Source: Girardinichthys multiradiatus (Eukaryota > Chordata > Actinopteri > Cyprinodontiformes > Goodeidae). From it: a stretch of 64,000 nt of DNA. This document shows, in pieces, positions 1-11,074 of the stretch. The stretch is taken from positions 46,971,873-47,035,872 of the forward strand of contig NC_061815.1 in NCBI RefSeq assembly GCF_021462225.1, read 5' to 3'. The position numbers were made by a program, and so were the translations under genes. The notes under the pieces were generated by a model that was not told the origin of the DNA, searched no databases, and saw only the letters and a program-made list of their open reading frames with translations. How positions within the stretch are numbered: the first letter of the stretch is position 1; each line of letters opens with the position of its first letter.

Positions 1-137
1 TAGGGTTACACCCAGCCCCGCCCCTCTTCAACCCATGTGCATGTAGCTCCGCCCCTCTTCCATCCATGTGCACTTAGCCCCGCCCCTCTTCCATCCATGT
101 GCATGTAGCCCCGCCCCCTCCATCGATGTGCACTCTT
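1..137. repeat. 31-bp tandem minisatellite with GC boxes (about 4 copies, cut by window start)
   Basis: The CCG of the motif CCCCGCCCC recurs at 18, 49, 80 and 111, an exact 31-bp period. Each unit holds a GC-box-like CCGCCCC followed by a CATGTGCA motif. The array is variable at only a few positions per unit and may extend left of the window. Confidence 0.85.
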
Positions 138-1916
138 CAATATACATGTATCCTATGACTTAAAATTGTTTCGAAACACAAGATTTTAGGTACAGTTGTC
201 TCCAAACATTCATGAAATATAATGCTGGTTATTCTGAATGCAAGTATCTAAAAACTCAAAACCAGACATTAAAGTGGTTTTTATTTTTTATGACAATATA
301 TGTAAACAGAAATATAAAACTTTCTTTCCTTCTTTTAGAAGAATTGAACCTCAGTATGAATCAAACTACACAATAACACTTTAAATTAAGACATATTTTA
401 TCTTTGCTACTTTTATGCTACATAATTACCAGTGGCACCAGGCTATTTTAGAACACTTCGGGCCATAACTGCAGTGCATTTAGTGTCATAAATAATATCT
501 GAACTGATAAAATAATTATATTTATGACACAAAAACAATTGGGACACCCTACCCCTTAGAAACATATGGTCAAGCGCTAAGGGTGAGGGTTAAGGATGAA
601 ATGGGAGTCAGCCTTATACTCAAAAGTCACAATTTATTCATAATTTCCGGCAATAAAGCAGCAAATATGAGGGAAGCAGATCATTGCAACTCATAAAGCA
701 TCCCATTGAACAGATAAGTTCATTACCAGTGAGCTCCCCAGTGATTAAACAAATAAAAATAAAATAAAACAAATTGAAGAGTGTTAAAAGACAGAGTGGC
801 TGCAGTTTACAGAAGAAATCTTTCATGGAGGAACAGGACAGTGTTTGTGATTGTGAGAGAGGGAAATCCAGAAGCTGTCACAGAGCTGTGAGCAGATGGT
901 ACTCAGAGCAGGATCAGACCAGACTCCAGACAGTAATGCCTGTTTAACCTACTGCAGCCATCGAAAACAAGGCCTGACATATACACACTGCATACTGTGA
1001 TATGATACACACTCACACAGTCATACAGCTGTATACCAACAACCACAAATAAATCAGAAACATACAAACCAGCAAGAGGTCTGAGGTAAACAAAGAGATT
1101 GTGACTCAATGTGGCCCTGAGCAGTCACAAGACCACAAACAAACAGGAACACAGCAAGTGGCAGCATTATGGTCCAATGGGGTAGCTGTGTGGCGTTAAG
1201 AGGATTAGTTTCAGGTTTTAGAGTAAGTCTATAGTCACAATATTTGGTGTATGTGTGTACCCCTAAGCTGCATTTATATTCCAAGGCTCCTAATATTCCA
1301 TTAATATTTTACTGTGGTTTATTAGGCTTTATGTGACTTCTGAACATCAGAAAAGGTAATTATTTGAGGTTAGTGAGTGATTCTAGTCACAGATTAGCAT
1401 AAAGCCATAACATGAGGTGTCAACTCCGCAGGACTCCTGTGCTTCTGCCTTTAAGTCATGAAAAGGCAGAGATGGAGGCAGGATGTGGGCTGGACCACCT
1501 GCTCTGCAGCATCCAGCCTGTGTGCTTGCCACCTGCAGAGCAGCAACGCTCTCCTGTCAGTGTCCTGTAGCCTTTCCGGCAGCAAAACCTTTGAATTATG
1601 GTGGAAAAATGCCCTGCTTAATAAGATTAGGAAAATTCACACAAGGACGGTTGTCAGTTCACCAAAAGGGGGAGGATTTCCTACCTGCTGGGGATCAGTT
1701 CAATTCTTATTCCATTTATGCACATATTTAGGGTTTCTGCTATTTGATCTAATCCGAACTCCTAAAGCCAAGAACTTAAATGTATTTTACCAAATTCCTC
1801 AGAGAAAAGTTGGATAACTGCTGAGAAATCCTCAGTTTCCCCAACGCCAAACTACCACACCAGCTTTACCATCCCAGCCTGGCTGGGGATCCAGAGCTGG
1901 CGAGCGGAGGCCTTAC
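138..1916 (-). other. rapgef2 intronic sequence (no gene seen)
   Basis: This is the intron downstream of the 2048-1917 exon. I see no exon similarity, RNA gene or intact mobile element. Open frames at 1054-1284 and 1458-1817 have no recognisable protein. Confidence 0.6.
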
Positions 1917-2048
1917 CTGGTAAATGTCTGACAGGCTGCTGCTTCCAGAGTCACTGGTGATACTACATCCTGAGTGGCTGGAGGAGACGTGGGTCACCTG
2001 TGGGTGTAAGCCGTCGGCCAGGTGCAGTCTGCTGAAGTCTGCAGGGAA
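1917..2048 (-). CDS. rapgef2: rapgef2 coding exon shared by long and short isoforms (44 codons)
   Basis: This exon encodes 44 residues starting [13 protein letters not shown] and ending SSSLSDIYQ, which I recognise as the conserved Ser-rich segment of vertebrate RAPGEF2/RAPGEF6 just before the acidic stretch and the second cNBD. The protein is a membrane-recruited GEF that activates Rap1 and Rap2. On the minus strand the exon begins after (TG)12-CAG and ends with a clean donor, CAG|gtaagg. Both boundaries are phase 0, so it can follow either the long-form exon at 23266-23099 or the short-form first exon at 9573-9514. The next exon (ATESE... in the family) is not present between 1 and 1916, so the gene continues to the left of the window. 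The unusual feature is the acceptor, which lacks a pyrimidine tract. Identity is strong; which teleost paralogue (a or b) cannot be told. Confidence 0.95.
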
Positions 2049-2051
2049 CTG

Positions 2052-2075
2052 CACACACACACACACACACACACA
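2052..2075. repeat. (CA)12 microsatellite forming the 3' splice site tract of rapgef2
   Basis: There are 24 nt of pure CA on the plus strand. Read on the transcribed minus strand it is (TG)12 immediately followed by CAG and the exon at 2048. A further imperfect TG-rich stretch continues to about 2092. Confidence 0.95.
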
Positions 2076-4604
2076 TACACATCATACACACAGATGGTCA
2101 GTATCAGTCAGCCCAGCAGCCACCTCTGGTCACCCACTCTAACACACATGCTGACTGCCGTGCATCTGGACACACTTAGCGTGATGTTGTCCTTCGATGT
2201 GGATGGACATTAAATACAACATTTATAGTTTAACTATGTTAAAGACTTTTTAAGACATTTTAGACTTGAATTTAAAACCTACATATATTATGAAAAATAA
2301 CTCAGTATTACTTATGACTTCCAGGTGGATCTTAATAAATTAGAATATTATTGAAAAGTTCATTTATTTCAGCAACTAAATGCACTAATTCCACAAAGAC
2401 TGACGATTTCAAGCCTGTTTCTGGTAATTATGACAATTCTCCGCTTACAGCTAATGTTTAATATTAAAATATTATATCAAACCAGCAAAAAAACATTTTG
2501 AAAAGATATGTGGGCTTAACAAAAGGTACTTCTCAGACGTGATTATGCAGCATCCACAGCGCAAAACCAAAAATCCGCGATCCTGCAAAAGCTCTGACTT
2601 ACATACAATGAGCTGCTGTAACACAAGAAGCTCCAAAAAGTAGTATTTATAAATGATCTACTTTAAAAGTTTAACAACATAGAAAATAATTGGGCCTGCC
2701 TTAATATGCATCATGTTGTCAATTTAAAAGCTCACTAAACCTGCTATTATGTAAAGCTAAAGTGGGAACAAATCTCTCTCCAGGGGCTCAGGCTCTGAAC
2801 AACATAACTATTATAGTGACAAAAACACAAACTGAAAGTAATCCATTTTTTTTATTAAAACAGAGCTCAAGAGCAGGAAAAAAGCATTCTCGTGAAAAAA
2901 GGAAATTCCCTAATTAATGCCTCACAACTTGAATAAACTGAAGGAACACAGGCAGTAATGGGGGGAAACCCCTCTGAGTAATTCATGCTGCATAAAGTAG
3001 CTGCTGTAATTAAAAATACTGTAAATGGGCCAACCCACTTCTCTATAGAGATGACCCCAAAATTTAAAACACATCAGAAACCCCTAACAGAAATAATTAG
3101 AAAAACATGGAGTTTGTTTAAATACGCACAATCAGAATCAGCTGGGATATTTTTACAACTGAAAAAATGAAACTGAAGCAATGTTTTAACTGACCAACCC
3201 TGGAATATTTTGGTTATTTGTTAAAACGTCTGAGGCACTTTAAAGTAAATATCTGCAGGGCCAATATCCTCCATTTCCCATCATAAATACACACGTTCAG
3301 TTCTTTGATAAATCAATGAATTATTCACACATTGCTGAATTTTTAAAAACCGGTTCAATGAAAATGCCACCAATGCACCTTAATCTTGGTTACTGGAGAT
3401 AACTGTATAGTACTTCCTACTCTTTCCTTGACATATTTTTCTGGTTTATATATTTACCAACTTTTGTTGAAAAGCCTCTATCCGTTTTCATGTTTTTTTA
3501 CAATATGAAATAAATGCATCATGTCTGATTAGAAAGTCAAAGAGGAGAGTAAAGAATTTTAATCAGCAGTTGAAACTGGTTCATGGCGTCTGTAGATGTG
3601 AATATTTTATAGTCCATATGTTTTATTTACCAAATATATATTTATTTGATACTTGGAAGTGGAATCATTTCCTCTGAGCCTCTTTCAACTTCACTTTTGG
3701 CGGTGGCAGATCATCAATATTCATTTTTTTTAAACCCAAAAACTCAATTTGGTCTGACTTAATGTGCCAACTTTAGCCATCATGAGGCAGTAGAGTTGGA
3801 GCCAACTCTAAACATCTGGAGAACATTTGGTTTGGAGTCTCCTCCAAGCTGTTTGAGTTGAATGTCTTTGAATTCTGTTTATTTTAAATCTTTTCTTAGA
3901 CATTAAAACAGGCCAATATTTTATACAAGCTGTTTAAAAGGGGAAAATAAAAGAAAAGCATTGAGTTTAGTTTCTGATTGTACGTCTTTAATTATGGATT
4001 CATTATGAGGTTTTTGGATGCTGGCAAAACAGAAATGACACTGGAAAACACAGGGGACCAGTTTTGCTAAAGGAAAGCTTAAGACTGCCAACAAAAAGTC
4101 ACAAAAAAGAAGTTGTTGCACTGAACAGTTTCAGAAAGCAATTTATTTCTGAGCTGTTGTGAGGGGAAAATGTAGAAAAATTAGACGTATCAATTCACAA
4201 AGTGCCTTTCTGTGTCAGTGACAAGAGACTGGAAACCAGTCAGTGGAGCTCTCGCAGCACTGAGGTGTGATGTGATTACAGTATGTCAAAGATTTCCATC
4301 ACGTTTAATTATGTGGCTGGTTGCACAAACCAAAATGGTCGACCGGAGGACCCTGTCAGTCACTAATCCCCCTCGGGCTGCCTCTTCCCACCACCGTGTC
4401 TGGTGGACGTTGATGTGAATGCCTCCAGCAGAATTCCACCTTGTTACAACTGGCTGGACAATAAAGAGAGATGAATCGTTTGTTGGCTCTCCAGAACTGA
4501 ACTGATGTATTCTTCTTTTATTTGTTTGGTGGCAGAAACATGCTCATATTCTGCAGGAATCAAAGAAAACTGTAATTACAAAAGGCTGAACCCTTATTAT
4601 CCAT

Positions 4605-4930
4605 ACATATTCAATAAATTAGAACATGTGTTCCAATGAGGATTGTTTGTCATTAAGAGTATTTTGTTTTAAATAACAACCTTTAACCTTTCAAAACCCC
4701 AAACTTCTGTTTAAAAAAAGTTTTTTATTGGTCAGATGTAATATTCAAATCCTAAATGTCGTATTTTCATTAGCTGTAAGCAGAAAATCTTCATCATTAT
4801 TAGAAATAAAGGGTGAAAATATTAGTTAGTGTGCAGTTAATCTATATAATGTGTTTAACTTAATGAGCTAAATTACTAAAATAAATGACCTTTTCAACAA
4901 TATTCTAATTTATTGAATGGTTCTGTATAT
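4605..4930. mobile_element. MITE-like remnant with Tc1-type inverted ends
   Basis: The left end reads ATTCAATAAATTAGAAC near 4610 and the right end TTCTAATTTATTGAATGG near 4902, inverted copies of each other. Internally, ATTAGCTGTAAGCAGAAAATC around 4770 resembles the inner part of the same family's long inverted repeat. A related single end sits at about 2325-2480. No coding capacity. Boundaries are approximate and the family assignment is from memory of fish repeats. Confidence 0.5.
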
Positions 4931-7831
4931 GTTACATACTTTTAGGCATTTTAAAACAAATGTTTACATATAGTGTACATATAGTTGAATTTATTATTCA
5001 AGTTACTGAGAGCATATCATCCTCTAAACAGCCACACAATCTGATCAATAATCACATTATATTAGCCAGTCCTGTGGTGTCCCTTAGAGTTGTGTTTTAG
5101 GAACAATTATGTTACATATGTCTTTATAATAAGTTAAAAACACATTTACATGGATGAAGTCCAGTTGTACTGGATTTCATCCAGAATTACATAAATCATC
5201 AAACCTACTGTATTGTTGGATATTAAGAAATGGATAAATGACTGTTACCTACAGTTAAATGTCTGATTGCTACTGATGGAATGCCTTCACAACCTTGAAG
5301 CTGTTCAGTGTAGTCTGATGAATTTAAGTGTTGTATTTGAGCCATCAAACAACAGGTCTGAAACCGTTTCTTTCACTTGAGAAAGATTGCTACCAGAAGA
5401 AGGTTGTTGTTTTTTTTAAAAAGGATGAAAGATTATCATTTTTTTTGTTATTTACATTATTGCAAAGGTCGTTTAATTAAGCTATCTTAAATAAAAGGAC
5501 CTTGATAATCTCCAGATGGAAAACAAAACTGCAGCAAAACTCCAAACCAGAACCAATAGAAAGTCCTGTTTTAATGTCCCTACCAGTGGTTACCAGTTAC
5601 TTTCTGAGTTCACGTTAAAACGCTTTTAATTTTACCTTGTTTGAATGACTTTTTAGAAATGTTTTTTTGCATCTTTCCTATCACATGTTGTACACCTATC
5701 TCTGAAAGGTGCTATAAACACCCTAACTGGTTTCCAGAACCAGTCAGAGAGGCATGTGAGGAACAAAGTGAGGGCAGGGGAGACAGATAAAGCAAATGGA
5801 TAATAAACAAGTAATCCTTTCTCTCCGCTCATTTAGGTCATCCGTCTGTCTGTCGGTCAGTAAGCCAACATCCATTCACTCCATGAGCATGTGGTGGCCC
5901 GCTGACCTCTCTGGCCCAATGGAATGCAAGAGACCGGGTCGAACTGGCTGCCAGTGAAACAATGACATGCTCATTAAGCCTATCCAATAGGGCCAAACAT
6001 GTATCCTGTGTTGTGAGCGCCAATTGATTCAAAAATCTATACTCCAGTTTAAACATGTTAACGATATGATCAACATGAACTGCATCATGAATTTGTAAAT
6101 TTGTCTCCTGTGTCTAATCTGCCTCTTTGCACTGTTCTGCTCCAAATTCAACACATTCTTGAAAACAAATGAGCTCTGCAGAAGCAGGGCTGAAAATACT
6201 TCCGATCAGCAGTCACGGGGGGGATAAGGCATTGCTGTAAAGCCCAAGCCACAACACTCAGTTCTGCTTACATGTGAGCAGATGTGGTGCTCCTTAAATT
6301 ACACAGTAGACCTAATGACCTACATTGCTGGGTGGCGGCGCTGGCTGCCTCTCAATCTCTTTACTGCTTGTATATGAAGCCAGTGAATCTGTCCTGTTAC
6401 ACTCCATCACCCTTCCTGAGGTAAGAAACTCTAACCCAGAGGATAAAAGAAAACTTCTCAAAGAGATTAGGATCTCCAAGAAAATGTAATATTGATGTTA
6501 AATCTGTAACTCTATATATATTTATTTTTTTATATGCTGTTAGATGTTATTAAAACTGTAGACTAGCTAAGAAATGGCCTCCCTCTTGTGTCCAAAGATT
6601 AACTGGGAGCAGACACATTCCCTGACCAAGGCATCCGTTTCTCACTTTCTTGAGCCTTTCGGATCAGGAGATTAAAATCCCTTTGGCAGGGTTTCTGATT
6701 TAATGGCTCTGATATACACCCTGGGCTTTCCCTTCACCAGCTACAACTCCGTCAGCCATGCCCACACAAGTCAAGTCACACAATTTCACGTAAGGAACAT
6801 TTACTTACTTTTTACAGCGAGACAATGAAACATGCCAAGAGTTTTAAAACTTCTTTTATATGCGGTTGGCTATAAATCTGGAGCTTTGGCACATGTACAA
6901 AGAATCACCTTAAATAAGAGACCATTTTATGCTTGAAACAAACTAAAAATCAAACCTTGTCCCGATTATTGAATACATAACCCATAACAGGAGCGCTGAC
7001 AACAGTTTTTACTGTAGAAATTAATACAGAAGAAAGAAGATTCAGTTTAGTTATTTTCTGTGTCACTGAGCTGCTCATTCAGGCTGAAACAACAAGGAGT
7101 TAGATGTCAGCTGATAACAGGTTACTGGACTGATCTAAGCAAAGTTGATTTCATTTATCCTTCTAGAGAGTCTGGTTCTCATTGTCATGCTGAACTTGGA
7201 TAAAAGGAAAAATTTGGAAAATCCTACAGCTAAAGTAACGGTACATTAACTCACAAGGGCTGCTCTTATTGATGCTATACATACTAATCTATATAGTAAT
7301 ATGAAAGGCTAAGGAAAGTTTAAAATGTCTAATCTGTAATAATTTTGTCTGTTTTGAAACAGTGAAATTCTGTTTAACCACAGAGCTGTGTAACACTGAC
7401 TGATCTCTCTCTATACCTGACACACCAAGTGGGGCATCAAAACTGATCCTAACAAATAATTAATGATCAACCACTGAGACGCTCGCATAGTTACATTAAA
7501 TAAATGATTTAACAATCTCACAAATCAGAGCTTGGTCTTTTAAATTATGTTGGAGAAAGCTGTTATTTATTTTTGTAAATCATATTTCTTACAATCTGAA
7601 AAAACTAGGTGAGCTATAATTTGATTTGATTTATCCAGAAAGTTGATAAAGGAACTTAGGAATCGGCTAAAATCAGCATCAGCAGGTTTGAAGCTTTACG
7701 TAATTGGTGTATAATATTTATTTTTTTCTATTTACTATTTTAGCCAAATGAATAAGTTGATATTAATAAAATCAAGGCAGTGATTAGCGCCAAACCTTTT
7801 AGCTGACATTTGGGCTCTGATTCAAAATGGG

Positions 7832-7861
7832 ATTTTCTTAAATGCTAGCATTTAAGAAAAT
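7832..7861. repeat. Perfect 30-bp palindrome
   Basis: The half-site ATTTTCTTAAATGCT is followed directly by its exact reverse complement AGCATTTAAGAAAAT, with no spacer. It lies in the rapgef2 intron, outside any recognised mobile element. Confidence 0.9.
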
Positions 7862-9513
7862 GACATCACCAAGACATTAAAAAGGAAATCAGAAGAGAAG
7901 AGACCTCAACACCAACTGAACCATGACGGTTTCAGTAAAAAGCTGCACTAAGAATGGAAATCACAGGTGTTAAGGGGAGAGATAAGCAGGCTTGGAATTG
8001 CTGTCACGGCAGCCAGTGCTGATGGGAATAATATTATGATACCATTACTGTAATAGGATCTGTTAGCCCATTGGGGGAATCCTGCTGAGATAAATTGTTG
8101 TTTACACAAGCCTTCATTTGTATGCAAAAAACATTACAAAGCAAAAAGTTAAATGAAGATGCATGATGAGATGAGTTTAAACAACGTCAAAAATTTCAGA
8201 TATTTTTAACAGATTTTGGTCTTTGATTTGGTCTTACCCTTTGCCTAGAATTACTGAAATAAGATTTAAACGGTTTATGAAGACTAGAAAATTTCTAAGG
8301 AAAGTAAGTCTCCATGTTTACAGCCCACTATTATCACAGGCATTTTACAATATCTAAATAAAGGCAGAATATAAAACTTGCTTATGCAAAAATCTTTATA
8401 TATTGGCTACAACAGCTTTAAAAATTCATACTAAGCTATACTAAAATTTATCAAGTGAAGTATGTCAGAGGCTTTGGTATCCTGCAGGCCTCCCTGAGGG
8501 GAACAGCGCAAACTGTGAGAAAAGCAGTGGAGATAACTCATCAGCAGTGACACATTTATGGCAATTACAGGAATATTAAGGTGATTTTTTTCACAATGTA
8601 TATGTGCTCTGGAACCCACACTGTCCATCACAAAGATGTACAGCCTGCTGTTTGCATGTGCTTGAGTCTTTGTGTGTGTGTGGTCTCAATGTGTGAGTAA
8701 TGCCAGCGGCGCTGACAGTCGATCAATCAGTTTACTGTTCAAGTGCAGATTGTGTCGAGCCTCGAAGTGTCTGCTGGAGCTGCAGGCTGCTTTCAGCACC
8801 GCGGACAGCGCCAACAGCAACATATCAGTGGATCAAACTATTTCAGCAGGTGGAAAAACTACCGAAAATGATTAATTTATGGATTTTTTTATCTATCATA
8901 TTATCAGTTTTTCTAATAAAAAAAAAAGGAAATAAAAGATCACAGACTAAATGGAGATTCAATACATGCACTGTAATTTTCCTCCCATGCAAACGTGTGT
9001 TTAATGTTGTGGCCACAGCTAGAGGGGCTGTCACTACTGTCATCGTAGAGCGTTGCAAAGCAAAGCGAGGGAAAAGGCGTCGGACATAAAACAATCAAAC
9101 ACACATCTGTCTAACCAGTTTAAAATAAGCACTTATCTAAAAGATGAGACGAACCTTAACGTCACTAATGATTGACAAAAATGTATCGGATTTATTTATT
9201 TCTGATGAATATATAAATTCCTGTGTGGAACTCGTAATATTAATGCATCTGTACGTCTGTTTGCATGTGTCAGTGACAGCGAGCACATGGCGGCCGTTTC
9301 TAGTACAACACACTGACACACATCTGAGGCTCGTCGGGGGCAACGACCAGCCTCTGATCACGTCCTTGGTCTGCCCTGCCTTCATTCATCTCGCACAGGC
9401 TCGATAGAAATCTGATGCACGTCCATTACAGGGCCGGTAATCATATCTACAGGGTCATAAATGATGAGAGGAAGAAAAAAATAAAAGAGGATGCACGTCA
9501 ATAGGCTACTTAC

Positions 9514-9573
9514 CGGGGTTTTATCTTGCTGGCTCGGGACTCCATTGCTGTCTGATGCTGCTAATGGTTTCAT
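9514..9573 (-). CDS. rapgef2: rapgef2 alternative first coding exon (short isoform N-terminus)
   Basis: The ATG at 9573-9571 opens a 20-codon segment, MKPLAASDSNGV...QQDKTP, followed by a donor CCG|gtaagt at 9513. It matches the N-terminus of the well-known short mammalian RAPGEF2 (begins MKPLA, contains GQQEK before LPADF). Phase 0 at the donor agrees with the phase-0 acceptor at 2048, giving a 7465-nt intron. The start has A at -3, an acceptable Kozak context. The product lacks the cNBD-like region encoded by the exons from 58260 to 23099. That makes this an internal alternative promoter, not a cassette exon. Protein similarity and splice phase are seen directly; actual transcription is inferred. 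Confidence 0.88.
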
Positions 9574-10020
9574 AATGAAAAAATTTTTGCAGGGCTAACA
9601 TCTAACATCCCGGTCCTGCGTTACCCTCATCTTCAACAACCCCCTCCCTGCCTCTTTCCTCCCTCAGCTGCACCGTGTTCGCTTGATAGTTTTGGGAGTA
9701 TCCGCTGTTCTTGGCCTGACAAGACTCTCCAAAGCAACGACACCTCCTGCGTTTATTCCAGCTGGATCATGAATACCACACAGGGGAAGGTGAAGAGAGC
9801 GGAGAAAAAACAACAGATCCTTTTTATCCAAGCGAAAAACAGCCTGCTTCTTTTCCAATGTCACATCTTCAGTCGGGGAGCAGCAGCGTGTCGATAAGAC
9901 AGCGGAAAAAACAAAAAAAAAAACGATGAAAAAATGGCTGACAACACTTTCACTCACATTTGCTCACTCCGCCTTTTCTTCCTTCCTCTCTCTCTCTCTC
10001 TCTCTATGCTTCCTTCTCCC
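9574..10020 (-). promoter_or_regulatory. Inferred promoter/5'UTR region of the rapgef2 short isoform
   Basis: This lies immediately upstream (minus strand) of the ATG of the alternative first exon. It is relatively GC- and CpG-richer than surrounding intron (for example 9880-9900 and 10021-10055) and contains a pyrimidine/purine (CT)n tract at about 9986-10005. No TATA box can be assigned with confidence. The transcription start is unknown and an upstream non-coding exon is possible. The call is inferred from the position of the first exon, not from a core-promoter motif. Confidence 0.4.
9986..10005. repeat. (CT)n microsatellite upstream of the short-isoform exon
   Basis: A pure CT run of about 20 nt in a longer pyrimidine-rich stretch from about 9970 to 10022. 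Confidence 0.8.
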
Positions 10021-10687
10021 TCGTACGGAAAGTGAAGCAACACGCACGCACGTAAAAACGCCTTTTGTGCACCATTAGATTATTTCAAGCCTTAAATCCC
10101 TGCAGCCTCCACCAAGGTACCCAGAGTGTTAAAGCCAGTGGTTTGTTTGGAGCAGCATGCGTGGATGTGTGTCAGGGGTGGTGGAGGAGGAGGGGGTAAG
10201 GACCTCCTCCCAGTCTGACAGTGATTTTGTTTGAGCGGCTATGGATGCACTCCATATACATATACAGAGATGGAAAGAAGGGAAGGGTGAATGAGAGATG
10301 GAGAGATAAAATATGAGCAAAATCTGATGCAAAGTTCAAAAGATGCAGAAAATTATAAGGTAGAAAGATAGATTAATGACTGATGGAAGTCTGAAGCATG
10401 GGGGGCGTCAGCAACTGAACAAATCAGTCATTGCACTCTTTTTAGCACAAGACAGCAGCTGGATCCAGTTGGCATAGTAACGGACTGCAGGAAAGCCATT
10501 TCCTGGGCGTGGAAGTTGTAGCACTTCCTCCACAGAGAAGGAGTAAGGAGGCTGGTAGACTATATGAAGAGCTGGATGGAGTGAAAAAATAAAGGAGAAA
10601 AAGCTGAAATATACTGCAAGAGGAGATAGAGGTCCAGCTGCAGAGACTGGCAGCAGTGACGTCACACGGTAGCTGCCACTCAGTTGA

Positions 10688-10797
10688 GATAGCCATGGCA
10701 ACTGGGCGAACATGAGCCCCCGCAACCCACTGAACCAACCATCCAGCCCCCCTCAAACACCCACACACCCTCCAGGGCCTTCAGTTGCTGTGGCAAC
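10688..10797. promoter_or_regulatory. Pair of RFX-type X-box-like motifs
   Basis: GATAGCCATGGCAAC at 10688-10702 and GTTGCTGTGGCAAC at 10784-10797 both resemble the RFX X-box (GTTGCC..GGCAAC); the second is a near-perfect inverted repeat. They lie about 1.1-1.2 kb upstream of the short-isoform ATG. Binding is inferred only. Confidence 0.35.
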
Positions 10798-11048
10798 GGA
10801 GGCAGCAAGACATGCCGAAATGGAGGGAGGGAGGGGAGAGCATAAAAGAGACAGGAAAAGTGGCAACAGACCGTGCCACTTCACCTTCACTCAGCTGTAC
10901 TACAATAAGCTGCAGCGTCACCAGGAAAGGTTCAAATGATTAATGAGGTGATGGTAACTCTTCTCTATAAATGTATTGGCAATGCTGGAAAGGATATCTA
11001 TAGAGCCTTAAAATCATGTGATACTGGAAATGTTTGAAAAATCCAAAC

Positions 11049-11074
11049 TGTGTGTGTGTGTGTGTGTGTGTGTG
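11049..11074. repeat. (TG)13 microsatellite
   Basis: An uninterrupted TG run in intronic sequence. Confidence 0.85.

Larger units (their letters stand above)
2049..9513 (-). other. rapgef2 intron between the short-form first exon and the shared exon
   Basis: This is 7465 nt without a recognised exon. It contains remnants of a Tc1-type terminal inverted repeat at about 2325-2480 (a TAATAAATTAGAATATTATTG-like end), a related derivative at about 4605-4930, and a perfect 30-bp palindrome at 7832-7861. It also contains part of the 21 kb long-isoform intron. Confidence 0.6.

Noticed and set aside
2052..2075. CRISPR-like or Z-DNA system at the CA repeat
   Set aside because: It is an ordinary dinucleotide microsatellite; its interest is its position at a splice site. 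No CRISPR-like spaced repeats occur anywhere in the window.
10408..10768. Overlapping 105- and 108-codon minus frames
   Set aside because: Unrecognised composition in two overlapping frames; likely chance openness in a GC-richer regulatory stretch.
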